64,000 bases of DNA from Gordionus sp. m RMFG-2023 (Eukaryota; Nematomorpha; Gordioida; Chordodea; Parachordodidae): assembly GCF_954871325.1 (NCBI RefSeq), contig NC_088778.1:16643666-16707665 (forward strand), written 5' to 3'. The notes below the pieces were generated by a model, which made no database searches, was not told the origin of the DNA, and saw nothing but the letters and a program-made list of their open reading frames with translations. This document shows positions 10,712 through 20,930 of this stretch, in pieces. Within the stretch, counting starts at the first letter, position 1, and the number at the start of each line of letters is the position of its first letter. Both the position numbers and the translations under genes were made by a program.

Positions 10712-12771
10712 CAGGGTTGGGCAGTATCGCGGATATTTGTATCTAAGATACTCTTTTTTAAAATTTTGGAAAGTATCTTGTATCCAGTATCTAAGATACA
10801 TATTATTTAAAAGTATTTGTATCTTAACCAACTTTGTATTCAAAAAGTGGTTAATTTAAATAGTATTAAAATTTAAAATGATATTGTTTTAAGATTTAAA
10901 TGAAAAATTTAATTAAAATTTAGATATTTTAAGATAATTTTTGATATATGACGTTGGTCGTCATATAGCAATTTGCTAACAATAGAACTACCATATTTGA
11001 ATCGTTTTATATCTGTCTATTTTAAAATTATGGAAGAAGAAAATAGAATAATATGTTTATCTTCGTTTTCAGATGATTCTTCAACCGAAAATTATAACAA
11101 TAAATTTAAACTAAGCATACTTAATATCAAATTTTTTGAAGTACTTCAAGATGATCATAATAATGAAATTCATCGTGACTTTGGTATTGACGAAAAAGTT
11201 ATAGCAACTGTTACAGATAACGTCTCTAACTTTAAGAAAGCTTTCAAGGAGTTTGGATATTCTATGGAAGCTGTAGAGAATGACTTTGACATCAATGATG
11301 ATGAATGTATAGAATTCGAAATCATTGAAAGTATTATTTAATACTTCTTTAAAATTTATTATGATATTGTAAATTAAGTAAAAAAATTTATTCAAATAAA
11401 ATTATTTATTTGTTTATTTAAGGGTCTAAAGAAGCCTCAATAACATTGCCTCAACACATTCGTTGTTTGTGCCATACGATAAATCTAATTGCCACAACAG
11501 ATGTCGAGAGAGCTATTATCCTAACATTTCTAAAATTCATCATCCTGCAATAGCTAAATGTACTAAGCTATGGAATGCAAATAATAGGTCTAAAACTGCA
11601 GAACTTATCAAAGCAGTTTTAGGAAAACAATTAGTTACACCTTGTTGCACTAGATGGAATAGTTAGTATGATAGTCTTCATAGTTTATTAAAATTTAAAG
11701 GCGAACTTCCTAAATTATGTCAAAAATTAGAATTTCCTAAATTAAGAGATATTGAAATTCAATATTTAGAAGAATATTGCAATATAATGGCCCCATTGGC
11801 TATAGCGATTGACAAAATACAGAGTGAAATCAACTGCTATTATGGAGAATCAGCTCCAATTTTAAATGTCGTTAAAAAAATTACAAATTTAATTCAAACC
11901 AATCTACAATTTTGCAAACCATTAGCTGTTGCCATAGAAAATTATTTAAATAAAAGATTTAAAAATATATATGATTTTGATAACAATTTTAAGAGTGCAT
12001 TTTTGGCAACTATTTCTCATCCCTATTTTAAAAATCGTTGGATTGATGGTGAAAAAGAAAAAAAATACCTTCAGAATTTGTCATTACATGAAGTTTCAAT
12101 TGTTTTTAAAAATAATATTGAAATTAATACTTCAACAAAATCTTCAATTGATGAAGATGATGATTACTTTTGCTTTAAAAGTACCACATCCAATTCTAAT
12201 AATTCAATAAATGATATTGAAATAGAGGTCCTAAATTATATGAGATGACAGGCGGAGTATAAATATGTTAAATAGTTATAAATATATAAAAGAAATATTT
12301 ATTAAATATAACACAATATTACCCTCCTCAGCCCCCGTTGAAAGATTATTTAGCTTTGCTAATATGGTTAATAGACCAAATCGTCAAAGATTGAACGAAA
12401 AAAAATTAATAATATTCAAAAATAATGCTGATTGATGCTAATTTATTATTATTTACTAATTATATAATTACTAAATGGAATATCGCATTATCTTTTATAA
12501 TAAATTTGTTATTTTCTACATATTATTTTAAATATTTTTTTATAAATTTATATTATAGATAAGAAAATAAAGCTTTATACATTTTTATTTTGACTATTTA
12601 AAGTTTTTTAAAAAAGTATCTTGTATCTTAGATACTTTTTTTTAAAAAAAATACAAGTATCTTATATCTTATTGAAATTTTTCTAAAGTATCTTGTATCT
12701 TAAATACAAAATTTTATAAAGTATCTGTATCTGTATCCGAATACAATTTTCTGAAAATTTGCCCAACCCTG
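10712..12771 (+). mobile_element. hAT transposon with perfect 8-bp target duplication
   Basis: A plain DNA transposon of the hAT superfamily. Termini are CAGGGTTGGGCAG and its complement (TGCCCAACCCTG). Both flanks carry GTTTTGGA (10704-10711 and 12772-12779). Subterminal DNA is full of GTATCTTGTATCTTAGATAC-type repeats. It carries one decayed transposase gene (separate entry). It belongs to the same family as 31016-35975, whose ends begin CAGAGTTGGGCAG. The perfect flanking duplication suggests moderate age even though the gene is broken. Confidence 0.92.
10973..12430 (+). pseudogene. hAT transposase, degenerate
   Basis: Catalyses cut-and-paste transposition when intact. Recognisable parts in order: IATVTDNVSNFKKAFKEFG at about 11200-11256 (second catalytic Asp region); RCLCHTINLIATTDVERA at about 11461-11514; LGKQLVTPCCTRWNS near 11620-11664; the long helical middle at 11787-12248; and the C-terminal dimerisation block with SSAPVERLFSFANMVNRPNR at about 12325-12385, holding the conserved Glu. 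The open frame changes between about 11500 and 11545, an in-frame TAG follows TRWNS at 11665, and the last part is in another frame. No zinc-finger N-terminus was identified. It is non-functional as it stands. Confidence 0.85.
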
Positions 12772-12899
12772 GTTTTGGAAGAAATCTTGAACCTGTTTTT
12801 TCCTCCTCACCTTGGCTACAGGCCACCTTACCCAGTAAATTTGATGGTATCGGTGTTGGTTTCACCTTATCTCTCTCTCTTTCAGGTTTTATTTCATAA

Positions 12900-13690
12900 A
12901 AGCATGTTCTAACACAGACTCATTTAGACAATGCTTTGATTTGGAACCTAAATTCACTTCCCAATCTTCCTCTCCCTGACTGGAACTTGCCATTAATAGC
13001 CCGTTTCATTGAATATATACTATCGAAGGAGCAAACCTTGATAATGAACAGCCTTGAATTCTTAAAAACTGAAAGGGATATTAATGGCTGGAGATCACAC
13101 ATAGTGAAAGCTTAGGCCTATATATATCCCCGGAAGGATTACGGATAGGTATAGGACTCCGAACTAGTTGCCCCACAGTTACTATTCAATGCACGCTTTT
13201 TTACATGCATGTTGCATCTAACGGATACCACCTCATTGTAAATATTTTAAATGACGACCAATTAGACACAAAATCTTTAAAAATAAAATTCGCCAGCCTT
13301 AACAAAGGAAACATACCCTCAATTTTAGAGCCAACAAGGAGGAACCTAGGGGACAATAGATGCCCTGATAGAATATCCTTCACCCCTTGTCAACTGGGTC
13401 TACCCCTCGCATGGGATTATTCGAATATCAACATATTCTCTACATCTAATAATGACAACCATTGCACAAAAACCGCGGAATCTAATAAAATATTAAAATA
13501 TACCTTTCTATCAATCATAATTTTATCTCGTTAGCACCACTCTATGTAATTTTGGAAACGCCTTGCTGACATTTCTAAAAATACCTGGTAAGAAAATTTT
13601 CCTCAAAACTGAGATAGCTTATATCCGACAAAATATCGGATTAGAAATATGTCGATCTAATGTAATCTCATTACATGGGTGCATGCTCAT
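12900..13690 (+). pseudogene. LINE-type pol relic (C-terminal region)
   Basis: Decayed non-LTR retrotransposon sequence. The clearest segment (about 13300-13500) reads NIPSILEP, then PDRISF, then GLPLAWDYSNINIFSTS, then TAESNKILKYT. This is the pattern of the C-terminal region found after the reverse transcriptase in many animal type-1 retrotransposons (iPS-LEP, D-RPDG, G--L-WD-T). A downstream part at 13563-13690 (LLTFLKIPGKKIF and ICRSNVISLHGCML) fits the next conserved block. Several frame changes and stops separate the parts. It ends less than 200 bp before the VPS36 start codon. Family recognition is from memory of the pattern. Confidence 0.6.
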
Positions 13691-13886
13691 TAGAAATATT
13701 TTTTTAATACAATATATATTTTTTAAATGTTTCTTCTTACATAATATATATATTTATTTTTTAGGTTATAAATTTACTTTTATATGTATTTTTTTTAAAT
13801 GTTTTGAAAATTTTTATATACAAATAAAAATTGTCAAATTAAAAACTTTGTTAAAACATATTTATTTTAATTTTTAAAGGTCGCAA

Positions 13887-15296
13887 ATGGATACAAGTGA
13901 TTATATATGGCAAAATTTTATACTCGATTTTCATGGAAATGAACAAATTTTTATGCACAGAGCAGGTGTCAAATTAGAAATTACAGGTTGTAATCCTCAA
14001 AATTTACCTGAAGGGACTATATTTCTTACAAATTATCACATAATTTGGAAACCACCATTTAATTTGAAGGAATGCTTGGGATCACACCAAAATTCTAATG
14101 ATATAAGGGCCAATCATGATTTGATAATACCATTATCTCGAATAATTCTAGCCGAAGAAGATTTAAATATGGGAACCTCAAGCATAGTAATACATTGTTA
14201 TTCGAATTCATTGATAAAGCTGCATTTTGGTTTGTCGGGGCAGGTGGAATTTTTAAGGCAGCTTCAAAAACAATTATCAGATAAATGTTGGCTTCTATTA
14301 TCATCTATTACCAATCAACATTTGCTAATAACATGTAATAAAAACACGAAATTTAAATCGAGTGGTATAACGAGTATAGAAAATAGATTCTCACAAACCG
14401 AAAAACATATATACGATAATATATCTCAATCTTTTTCTGATTTGAGCTCATTAAAAGACCATGCCATTGATACGGTTCATCTTTGTCGGTCAATAGCTAA
14501 TCAGTTAATCGAAAAAACGGGAAATTTAAGTGAAGATGAAATTACTGTTTTTAAATCACATTTGTTAAGTCTTGGGCTAGAGATTGAAGAAATTAAAAAT
14601 ATAAAAATAGTTATTCCCAATTCATCTACAAATATTTCAAATTTTCACAAAAAACTCGCTATTGAAATTATACAAATTATATTGCCAACTCTTGAAATCG
14701 ATTACGTACAAAATCTAGATGATAAACAGAGTTTCCGAGAAAACACTTCGTTATTTAACGGTTTCATGACTTTACCAGAAGCATTTTGTCGCGTTAATAG
14801 AGCTAAGGGATTGGATTTAATTTCCCTTGAAGATATGCTTACAGCATGTCTACAAATAAATAATATTTCATTCGACTTAAATGTAAAAAATTTAGATGCT
14901 CTACATATTATGAAATCAGGATTAGATAATTTTCGTTTAGTATACAAATCTTTTGATAGTGGGCTCTCTGTTTTATGTTTGGATATACTGTTACGCATTG
15001 ATAATAAAGATATTAATTATAATAATGACATATTGGGATTATATCGTGAATCTAATTCTTATCCCGTTATATGTCAAATTTATCAAGCTATGGTAAAATT
15101 TGCTATAGAAAATGACAAAAATATTGAGTCAAAAAATTTGTCAATAACCCCTGAAAAAATGGCTCAAATTTATTCAATACCCGTTTTTATCGCAAAAGAG
15201 AGATTGATGATTGCTGAAAATATAGGTTATCTATGTCGGGATGATTCGATTGAAGGACTCCAATTTTTTCTTAATTTGATTTATGACATGTACTGA
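13887..15296 (+). CDS. VPS36: ESCRT-II subunit VPS36
   Basis: Endosomal sorting protein: ESCRT-II (VPS22, VPS25, VPS36) binds ubiquitinated cargo and PI3P at endosomes and recruits ESCRT-III. The 469-residue frame is uninterrupted. Residues 1 to about 150 match the GLUE domain (FMHRAGVKLEIT, LTNYHIIWKPP, LIKLHFG, VEFLRQLQKQLSDKCW). About 165-469 is the EAP30/VPS36 winged-helix region, with LSEDEITVFKSHLLSLG, then MTLPEAFCRVNRAKGLDLIS near 294, then FDSGLSVLCLDI, and FIAKERLMIAENIGYLCRDD near the C-terminus. It is longer than the roughly 390-residue human protein, with extra Asn/Ile-rich segments. The start fits the family N-terminus. CTTTTTAAAG just before GTCGCAAATGG could be a 3-prime splice site of a 5-prime-UTR intron. 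Upstream is a LINE relic, leaving at most about 200 bp for a promoter. Codon use is strongly A/T-ending like the rest of the window. Confidence 0.95.
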   Translation: MDTSDYIWQNFILDFHGNEQIFMHRAGVKLEITGCNPQNLPEGTIFLTNYHIIWKPPFNLKECLGSHQNSNDIRANHDLIIPLSRIILAEEDLNMGTSSIVIHCYSNSLIKLHFGLSGQVEFLRQLQKQLSDKCWLLLSSITNQHLLITCNKNTKFKSSGITSIENRFSQTEKHIYDNISQSFSDLSSLKDHAIDTVHLCRSIANQLIEKTGNLSEDEITVFKSHLLSLGLEIEEIKNIKIVIPNSSTNISNFHKKLAIEIIQIILPTLEIDYVQNLDDKQSFRENTSLFNGFMTLPEAFCRVNRAKGLDLISLEDMLTACLQINNISFDLNVKNLDALHIMKSGLDNFRLVYKSFDSGLSVLCLDILLRIDNKDINYNNDILGLYRESNSYPVICQIYQAMVKFAIENDKNIESKNLSITPEKMAQIYSIPVFIAKERLMIAENIGYLCRDDSIEGLQFFLNLIYDMY

Positions 15297-15340
15297 CCCA
15301 TAATATTTATAATGATGTTTATAAATCCATAATATTGGCC

Positions 15341-15346
15341 AATAAA
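15341..15346 (+). terminator. Candidate polyadenylation signal of VPS36
   Basis: An AATAAA hexamer lies 45 bp after the VPS36 stop codon. The motif is common by chance in DNA this AT-rich, so this is only a positional candidate. Confidence 0.45.
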
Positions 15347-16085
15347 ATTTGTATTGAAAAATATGTTTATTGAAAATACATAAAAATATAACACGAATTT
15401 ACAATGTTTTTTAATGGTTACATGTCATTTTCGCAAACTCATTAGCCGCGAATCATTTATCTGAAAAGATAATTCCAGAATACATGTCCACAAACGCATT
15501 GATAATGCATCTATGCGATAATATTATAACAACGAAAATGCTTTAGAGTTACGAGTATATTTGCATAGCCACACCTCTAAAACTTTACTGCAAAAGACCT
15601 ATATCTATTTTTAACAGAATTTAATTTGATTAGTTGATTTTTTTCTTCTTAATTTGGTTAAATTCAGTTTTTAAAATATTAAATACCTAGCTCTAATCCA
15701 TATCTCTGTTTTGGCTAAATAAAATAAATATTTAGGTATGCGTTCACAAATCTAAGTTATCATTGTGAAGCATTTCAACACTAACATAAGTCCATTAAAC
15801 ATTTTTTACCCAACAAAGCCTTTAGACTATAATAAGCCTTAGTTTGTCTAAAAAATCACTTTTTCTTGGTCACTCAAAAGTGGAAGGTTCAATATATCTT
15901 TAACATTTCTTTCTTTCTAAAATCTATAAGTTTATGATCTTACTTGTATTAAATTTTTTTAAATAAAATCATAAATGGTATCATTTTAGTTCAAAATCAA
16001 AGTACCACAAATAGTAATCTTTAATGGGTTAAGATAATAAAAATTACATTATTAAACAGGGACATATAACAGAACGTTCCGGGAC
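15347..16085. other. Non-coding DNA between VPS36 and the palindrome
   Basis: No gene was found. At 16058 a CAGGGACATATAACAGAACG motif looks like a hAT-type left terminus, but no matching right terminus was identified. Confidence 0.45.
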
Positions 16086-16434
16086 TTATTCGGACCGCTC
16101 TCGAGATCATCGTACCCGTTTCTTTCAAGTTCCATAATTTTTCTGAGGTTCCCGTTAGTGTTGTTAAACGGCTCGTTTTGAGCCGATTTTTAAAAACGGT
16201 TAACTCAATATTTTAGAGTATAAGCCTCGAGATTTCTATAATATATGTCTAGACCTTTGTTACTTCTATGAGCAAAATCTTCAGGCTTGCTTAATATTTT
16301 TCTGTATGAAATATTGAGTTAGCCATTTTTAAAAATCGGTTCAAAACGAGCTATTTAACAACACTACGGAACCTCAGGATAATTATGGAACTTGAAAGAA
16401 ACGGGTACGATGATCTCGAGAGCGGTCCGAATAA
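16086..16434. repeat. Near-perfect 349-bp palindrome
   Basis: TTATTCGGACCGCTCTCGAG at 16086 is matched by its complement ending at 16434. The arms continue through GATCATCGTACCCGTTTC, then AAGTTCCATAATT, then CTGAGGTTCC, to the embedded MITE in the centre. Outer arms are about 70 bp with very few mismatches. Transcripts or single strands would form a long hairpin. Confidence 0.9.
16156..16366. mobile_element. Short MITE at the centre of the palindrome
   Basis: It begins TAGTGTTGTTAAACGGCTCG and ends with the complement of TAGTGTTGTTAAATAGCTCG. Inner arms (ATTTTTAAAAACGGTTAACT and its counterpart) match the MITE at 8545-8755. Its flanks are inverted rather than directly repeated (AGGTTCCCG on the left, CGGAACCT on the right), so the usual 8-bp duplication is not seen here. 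Confidence 0.75.
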
Positions 16435-18996
16435 AATTAATATTTTATTTTTTACATAATTATATTTATAATGGTTCATTCATAAATATTCGTTTTTTAT
16501 TTTCATAATTCCACTTTCACATAACAATATTAATACATTATCTAGTATTATTATGTGATTTTAAGAATTAAGATTTTAAAAAATCATATTTTATATTATT
16601 TTAAACTTTTGAATAAATTATTATTGTATAATAAATTTTTATAAAATTTCAATGTATAATATTGTTATCATATTAGTATTTAGAGGTGTTTTTCGACACT
16701 CAAATTTATATTGACATCACCGCACAAATATAAATGATAATGTTAAAGCAAATGTATTAATTAATACTACATAATGTAAAAATAAATAAAATATATAAAA
16801 AAAATTAGACATTTTTTACGAACATATTTTTGACAGGAACGGAACTGGAACGTAAAAATGCCTTTGCTTCGGACACCGATTGTAAATAGCAAATCTTTTT
16901 CAAAAATTAGTCCAAATATTCCTCCGAGAAAAATTTTTAAAAGGCTCCTGGCATTTTATTAATAGATTTAAAAGGATTTTTAGAAAAATAATATCTCAAA
17001 TTAATTTTAATTTTCAAAAAAAGTAGTGCTAGCTTCAAAAACAGCTTAATCAAGTTATTCAAAAAAATCATCTCAATCTTCAAGTTGAGACTCAATTTAA
17101 AGATTTATGCCATTTTTTTCAGGCAAACGTTTTAGCTAAGCCTTATTGGAGTTGGCCAATAGGTGATTTAATAATATCAGTAAAAATCAATGCAGATATC
17201 GAAACGATTTTAGGCAAAGGATCTTTTAAAATTTTATAAATTAGTACCGGCCTGGTCAAAAATTTTATTATACATATAATCAACCAACAGAAACATGATT
17301 ATTAGTTGTTGGGTGTTCGTTGATAATATATTAAAATGAAAATATAACTCACGTTTTATAGAAATATTTTTTCAGGAAAGTTCTAATATGTTCCGATAAA
17401 GTTCCGTTTCAGGTTCATTTGTTTTATACAAAACAGGCTTCCAAATTTTTGACCGGTCAAACCAAAGTTAGAAATATTATTTTTGCAATGTGGGATAAAA
17501 TAAATAACACTTTGAGGTTTCAACATGAGAGGCATAAATTTATAATTATTTTATTATTGCAAATAATAAATTAACTTTTTATATAATAGAAAAAGTTTAA
17601 GAAGAAACTCTGCTTTTTTCTAATCATCGTGTTGATATTTATGGCCATTATTGGTACTTTAGTGGCTCTCAAATTTAAAAAAATAATATGATGACTCGAC
17701 AGGTTATTAATAATAACCTGTTATATTTTTGTTAATAATTCATATAGGTGAATATTCTGCTGATTATTGTAATGCAAACTTTTGTGGAAATTCTCAAACA
17801 TCAAGAAAATTATTTATAATCATTTTAAATATATTAATAATATTATTAAATGAGTAATTTATAATATGGCATACACAGAATTATATTATAAATAATGCTA
17901 AATATATTATTTTTAATTTTATACATTTAGATTCTAAATATTGCATTTTTTAATTGCTAACGAGAATTCGTAAAATTCATCGACTTTATGATAATTTACT
18001 TGTTCATTTAACCTATGTTTGCATTTTCTAGATCCACTTGAGATGTTATGATGTCATTTTTTTGATTAGCTTCTAATTAGCTGGAATTCATGGTTTAGCA
18101 AAAAAAATATAATTATTTTTCGATAAAAATGGTACTATACATTTTTTAAAATCTATGGTTGCATTTTTTAGATCACCATACATAGTTTTTTTGCTTGTAA
18201 GTGGGGATTTATAGCTAGTCAATATTTTTTGGATTTTAACCTGGTCATTTTTTTAAAAACTTAAATTTTAACTCAGATACAAATATCTTTTTCTGATTTG
18301 CTGCCGTAACGATCTGTAAAAAGATTTAAAGCTCATGTATTTAAATAAATATACGGACACGTAGCCAGGAATTTCTATTCGAGGAAGAGTATTTTTTTTA
18401 TCAAAATAATTATTTTTGGATCATTAAAAATTTATTCGAACTAATCAACATAAAATTTATTACAATCAATTATATTTAAAAAAATGATAATTTCGAACAC
18501 CAATAATAAAATATTGCAAAATACAAAATATTTAAGAGTGAATTAAAAAATATAATCTCATTTAATCTATAAATGATCGTTTTCCTATCTTAATGTTAAT
18601 TTTATCTATCAACTTTCCTATAAAATTGAGCCTATAGAACCTTAGTTAAATATTCGACCTATCCGTCCTATATATGAAACAAATAATACTTTTTTATTGG
18701 TTTACTTTTCTTTCAATATTATTGAATTATTTTTTACCCAATGATTTGATGAAAGGAGAAATAAAATAACTCGAGCCTCAATGTTAAACGCTTTTTTTTC
18801 AGTACACGCCTGTAGATTAAGCTCAATTAGTGCATTTTTAGCCATTTTCCATCTATACATACTAGTATAGAACATTAAAATGTCTAAGGTTCACCAGAAT
18901 CAATAATTTACTGACTAGTATTATTATTATTATGTCATCTAATTTTTAATAAAGCCCTGCATAAACAAAAAATAAACCTATAAGAGAATGAAGAAA
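16435..18996. other. AT-rich non-coding DNA
   Basis: No gene was found on either strand. Slightly GC-richer bits with GGAACGGAACTGGAACG (about 16839) and GTTCCGTTTCAGGTTC (about 17401) look like degenerate ends of another MITE. A perfect small palindrome, ACAGGTTATTA/TAATAACCTGT, lies at about 17699-17723. Confidence 0.45.
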
Positions 18997-19244
18997 TGCA
19001 AAAATATTATTTTTCAATCTCTTTATTTTCATATAATTGGCTTATATATATATTTTATACATTAAGATTTGAATACAAAAACAAAAAGTAATAAAAAAAG
19101 TAAATTATAAAAGGTCAAATTGTATTTTTTAAATCCAAATACAATTCATATTACTATTAAAAATTATGGCAAAATGAAATAAAAATTACTAGTTAAATAA
19201 GTATTTTTTTACAAAATAAAATTAAGAATAATCATTATTCAACA
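18997..19244 (-). repeat. 3-prime LTR of gypsy element A
   Basis: A 248-bp direct repeat of 27758-28012. It starts TGCAAAAATATTATTTTTC and ends CATTATTCAACA. The two copies differ by scattered substitutions and small indels. Confidence 0.9.
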
Positions 19245-19949
19245 TTCTCCTTCTAAAAGAAGCCTTCCCATAAAATCTTCTAAGCCGTCATAGAAAGTTT
19301 GTTGTCCAAATGGTTTATCGTTTTAGTTATCAAGTTGTTTCATAAGTCATCGTAATCGTTGGCTTGTCCCAATCGTTGGTTTGTTTAAATCGAGTTTGCA
19401 CGTTGGTTTGTTTAAATCGTAAGATTGATATCATTATCGTAAGTTATCTTCATAAATCATGATTTTGTCATGTAGCTTGCTCGTTGTTATTATCATTTTT
19501 CAAAATTGTTATTATCATCATTAAGTTACGAATAATTAGAAATAATAATTCATCAAGTTGGATATAAGAATAAGTGAAGAATGATAAATTGATAAGATTG
19601 TTATATAATATTTTTAGCGTTTTTATTTTTGCGTTTTAGTGTAAGCGTTTTAGTATTTAATATACTTTATGCGTTCTAATATTTAATTTATTTTTATATT
19701 TTAAGTTATGTAGTCTTTTAAATAAACAGGTTTTTGTAATTCGCATAGGTCTAGAAATCGGTGTTACGTTATTTTTATTAGTAGTTTTTATATTTTTGTC
19801 CATACTTCCCTCCTTAAAAGAATCCTGAGAATTAAATGACTAATAAGTGTGTTAAAACAATTTCTTATTCTTAATTGATCTAATAGTCTCCTCAAAATAC
19901 CTTTATCTGTCTTAATTTGGAACATCAAGTCACTTTCTTTGTATGTGAT
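19245..19949 (-). other. Non-coding 3-prime interior of gypsy element A
   Basis: Sequence between the 3-prime LTR and the end of integrase. The same sequence recurs at 39488-39838 and, after an interruption, at 62787-62960 in element B. At 19556-19585 (TTGGATATAAGAATAAGTGA) it preserves the uninterrupted form of the site where the 22.9-kb MULE sits in element B. Confidence 0.8.
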
Positions 19950-20922
19950 TATGCCTTTCCACCATTTGTCATCCTCATCACCTTGTACTTTTTACCAAAC
20001 AAAATCTCTTACATTTAAGGTTCTATTGCGTGGTAGTGTTATGTTGATTTTATTCTCTTTTCCTTCCAACGGTTTTAATAAGTCCCATTTAATCCAAATG
20101 TCGCGATTTAACATTCTCTTGGAAGGTGTAACTCCTGTAATATCATTTCGCGCGTTTCTATAATTGAATAAAAATTTGTCAAGTGCAGTATCTAAGTTAA
20201 TTTTTATATTTCTTTTCATATGTGTTTTGAACGTTCTCACCATGCGTTCTACCTAGCCATTGGATTGCTGGTGATATGCGGATGTGAGCATATGTTTGAT
20301 ACCATAATCATTGAAAAATTTTTCAAAATCATTACTTATATAGCGAAATAGTTTTGAAAATTTCTTTTAAAGAAATATCGGTTGTAATATTTTTAACAGG
20401 AACAATAATTGGAAATTTGCTATAGGCATCGACTATTATCAACCAATTTCTTTTGAAAAACGGACCCGCATAATCTATGTGTATCCTTTCAAATGGTTTG
20501 GTTGCCGAAACCCATGGTTTTTGTATCTATTTAGGATTGTCATGATATATGTTACAATCGCCACAACTTTTCACTTCCATGTCTATGTCATTATTTATAC
20601 CAGACTACCACATGTAATCTTTAGCTAAGGATTTGATTTTTCCTGCTCCCAAGTGACCTTCATGTAATGACTAGTACATTTTTTCTCATAAAAGACGGAA
20701 TTATGATTTTGTTGCTTTTGTAAAGACAATCCTTAATTATAGTTAATTCCAATTCAATGTTTTTATAGATATTGTTCTTTATAGGCCTATTGTTCTTAAT
20801 ATCATTTAAGACTTGTTTTAATTCAATATCTTTAAAAGTTTCATCACGTATTTGATTAAAATTGATAGGTAAATCCCCAAAGTCATTCATTATTGTGATA
20901 TTTTTAACTTCATCATGATATT
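19950..20922 (-). pseudogene. Integrase region of gypsy element A (fossil)
   Basis: Minus-strand open segments at 19992-20243 and 20660-20950 show integrase C-terminal (FLFNYRNARND, KWDLLKPLEG) and N-terminal zinc-binding or linker-type sequence. It is broken and followed on its upstream side by the inserted hAT at 20931. Confidence 0.75.
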
Positions 20923-20930
20923 CTTGTGGC

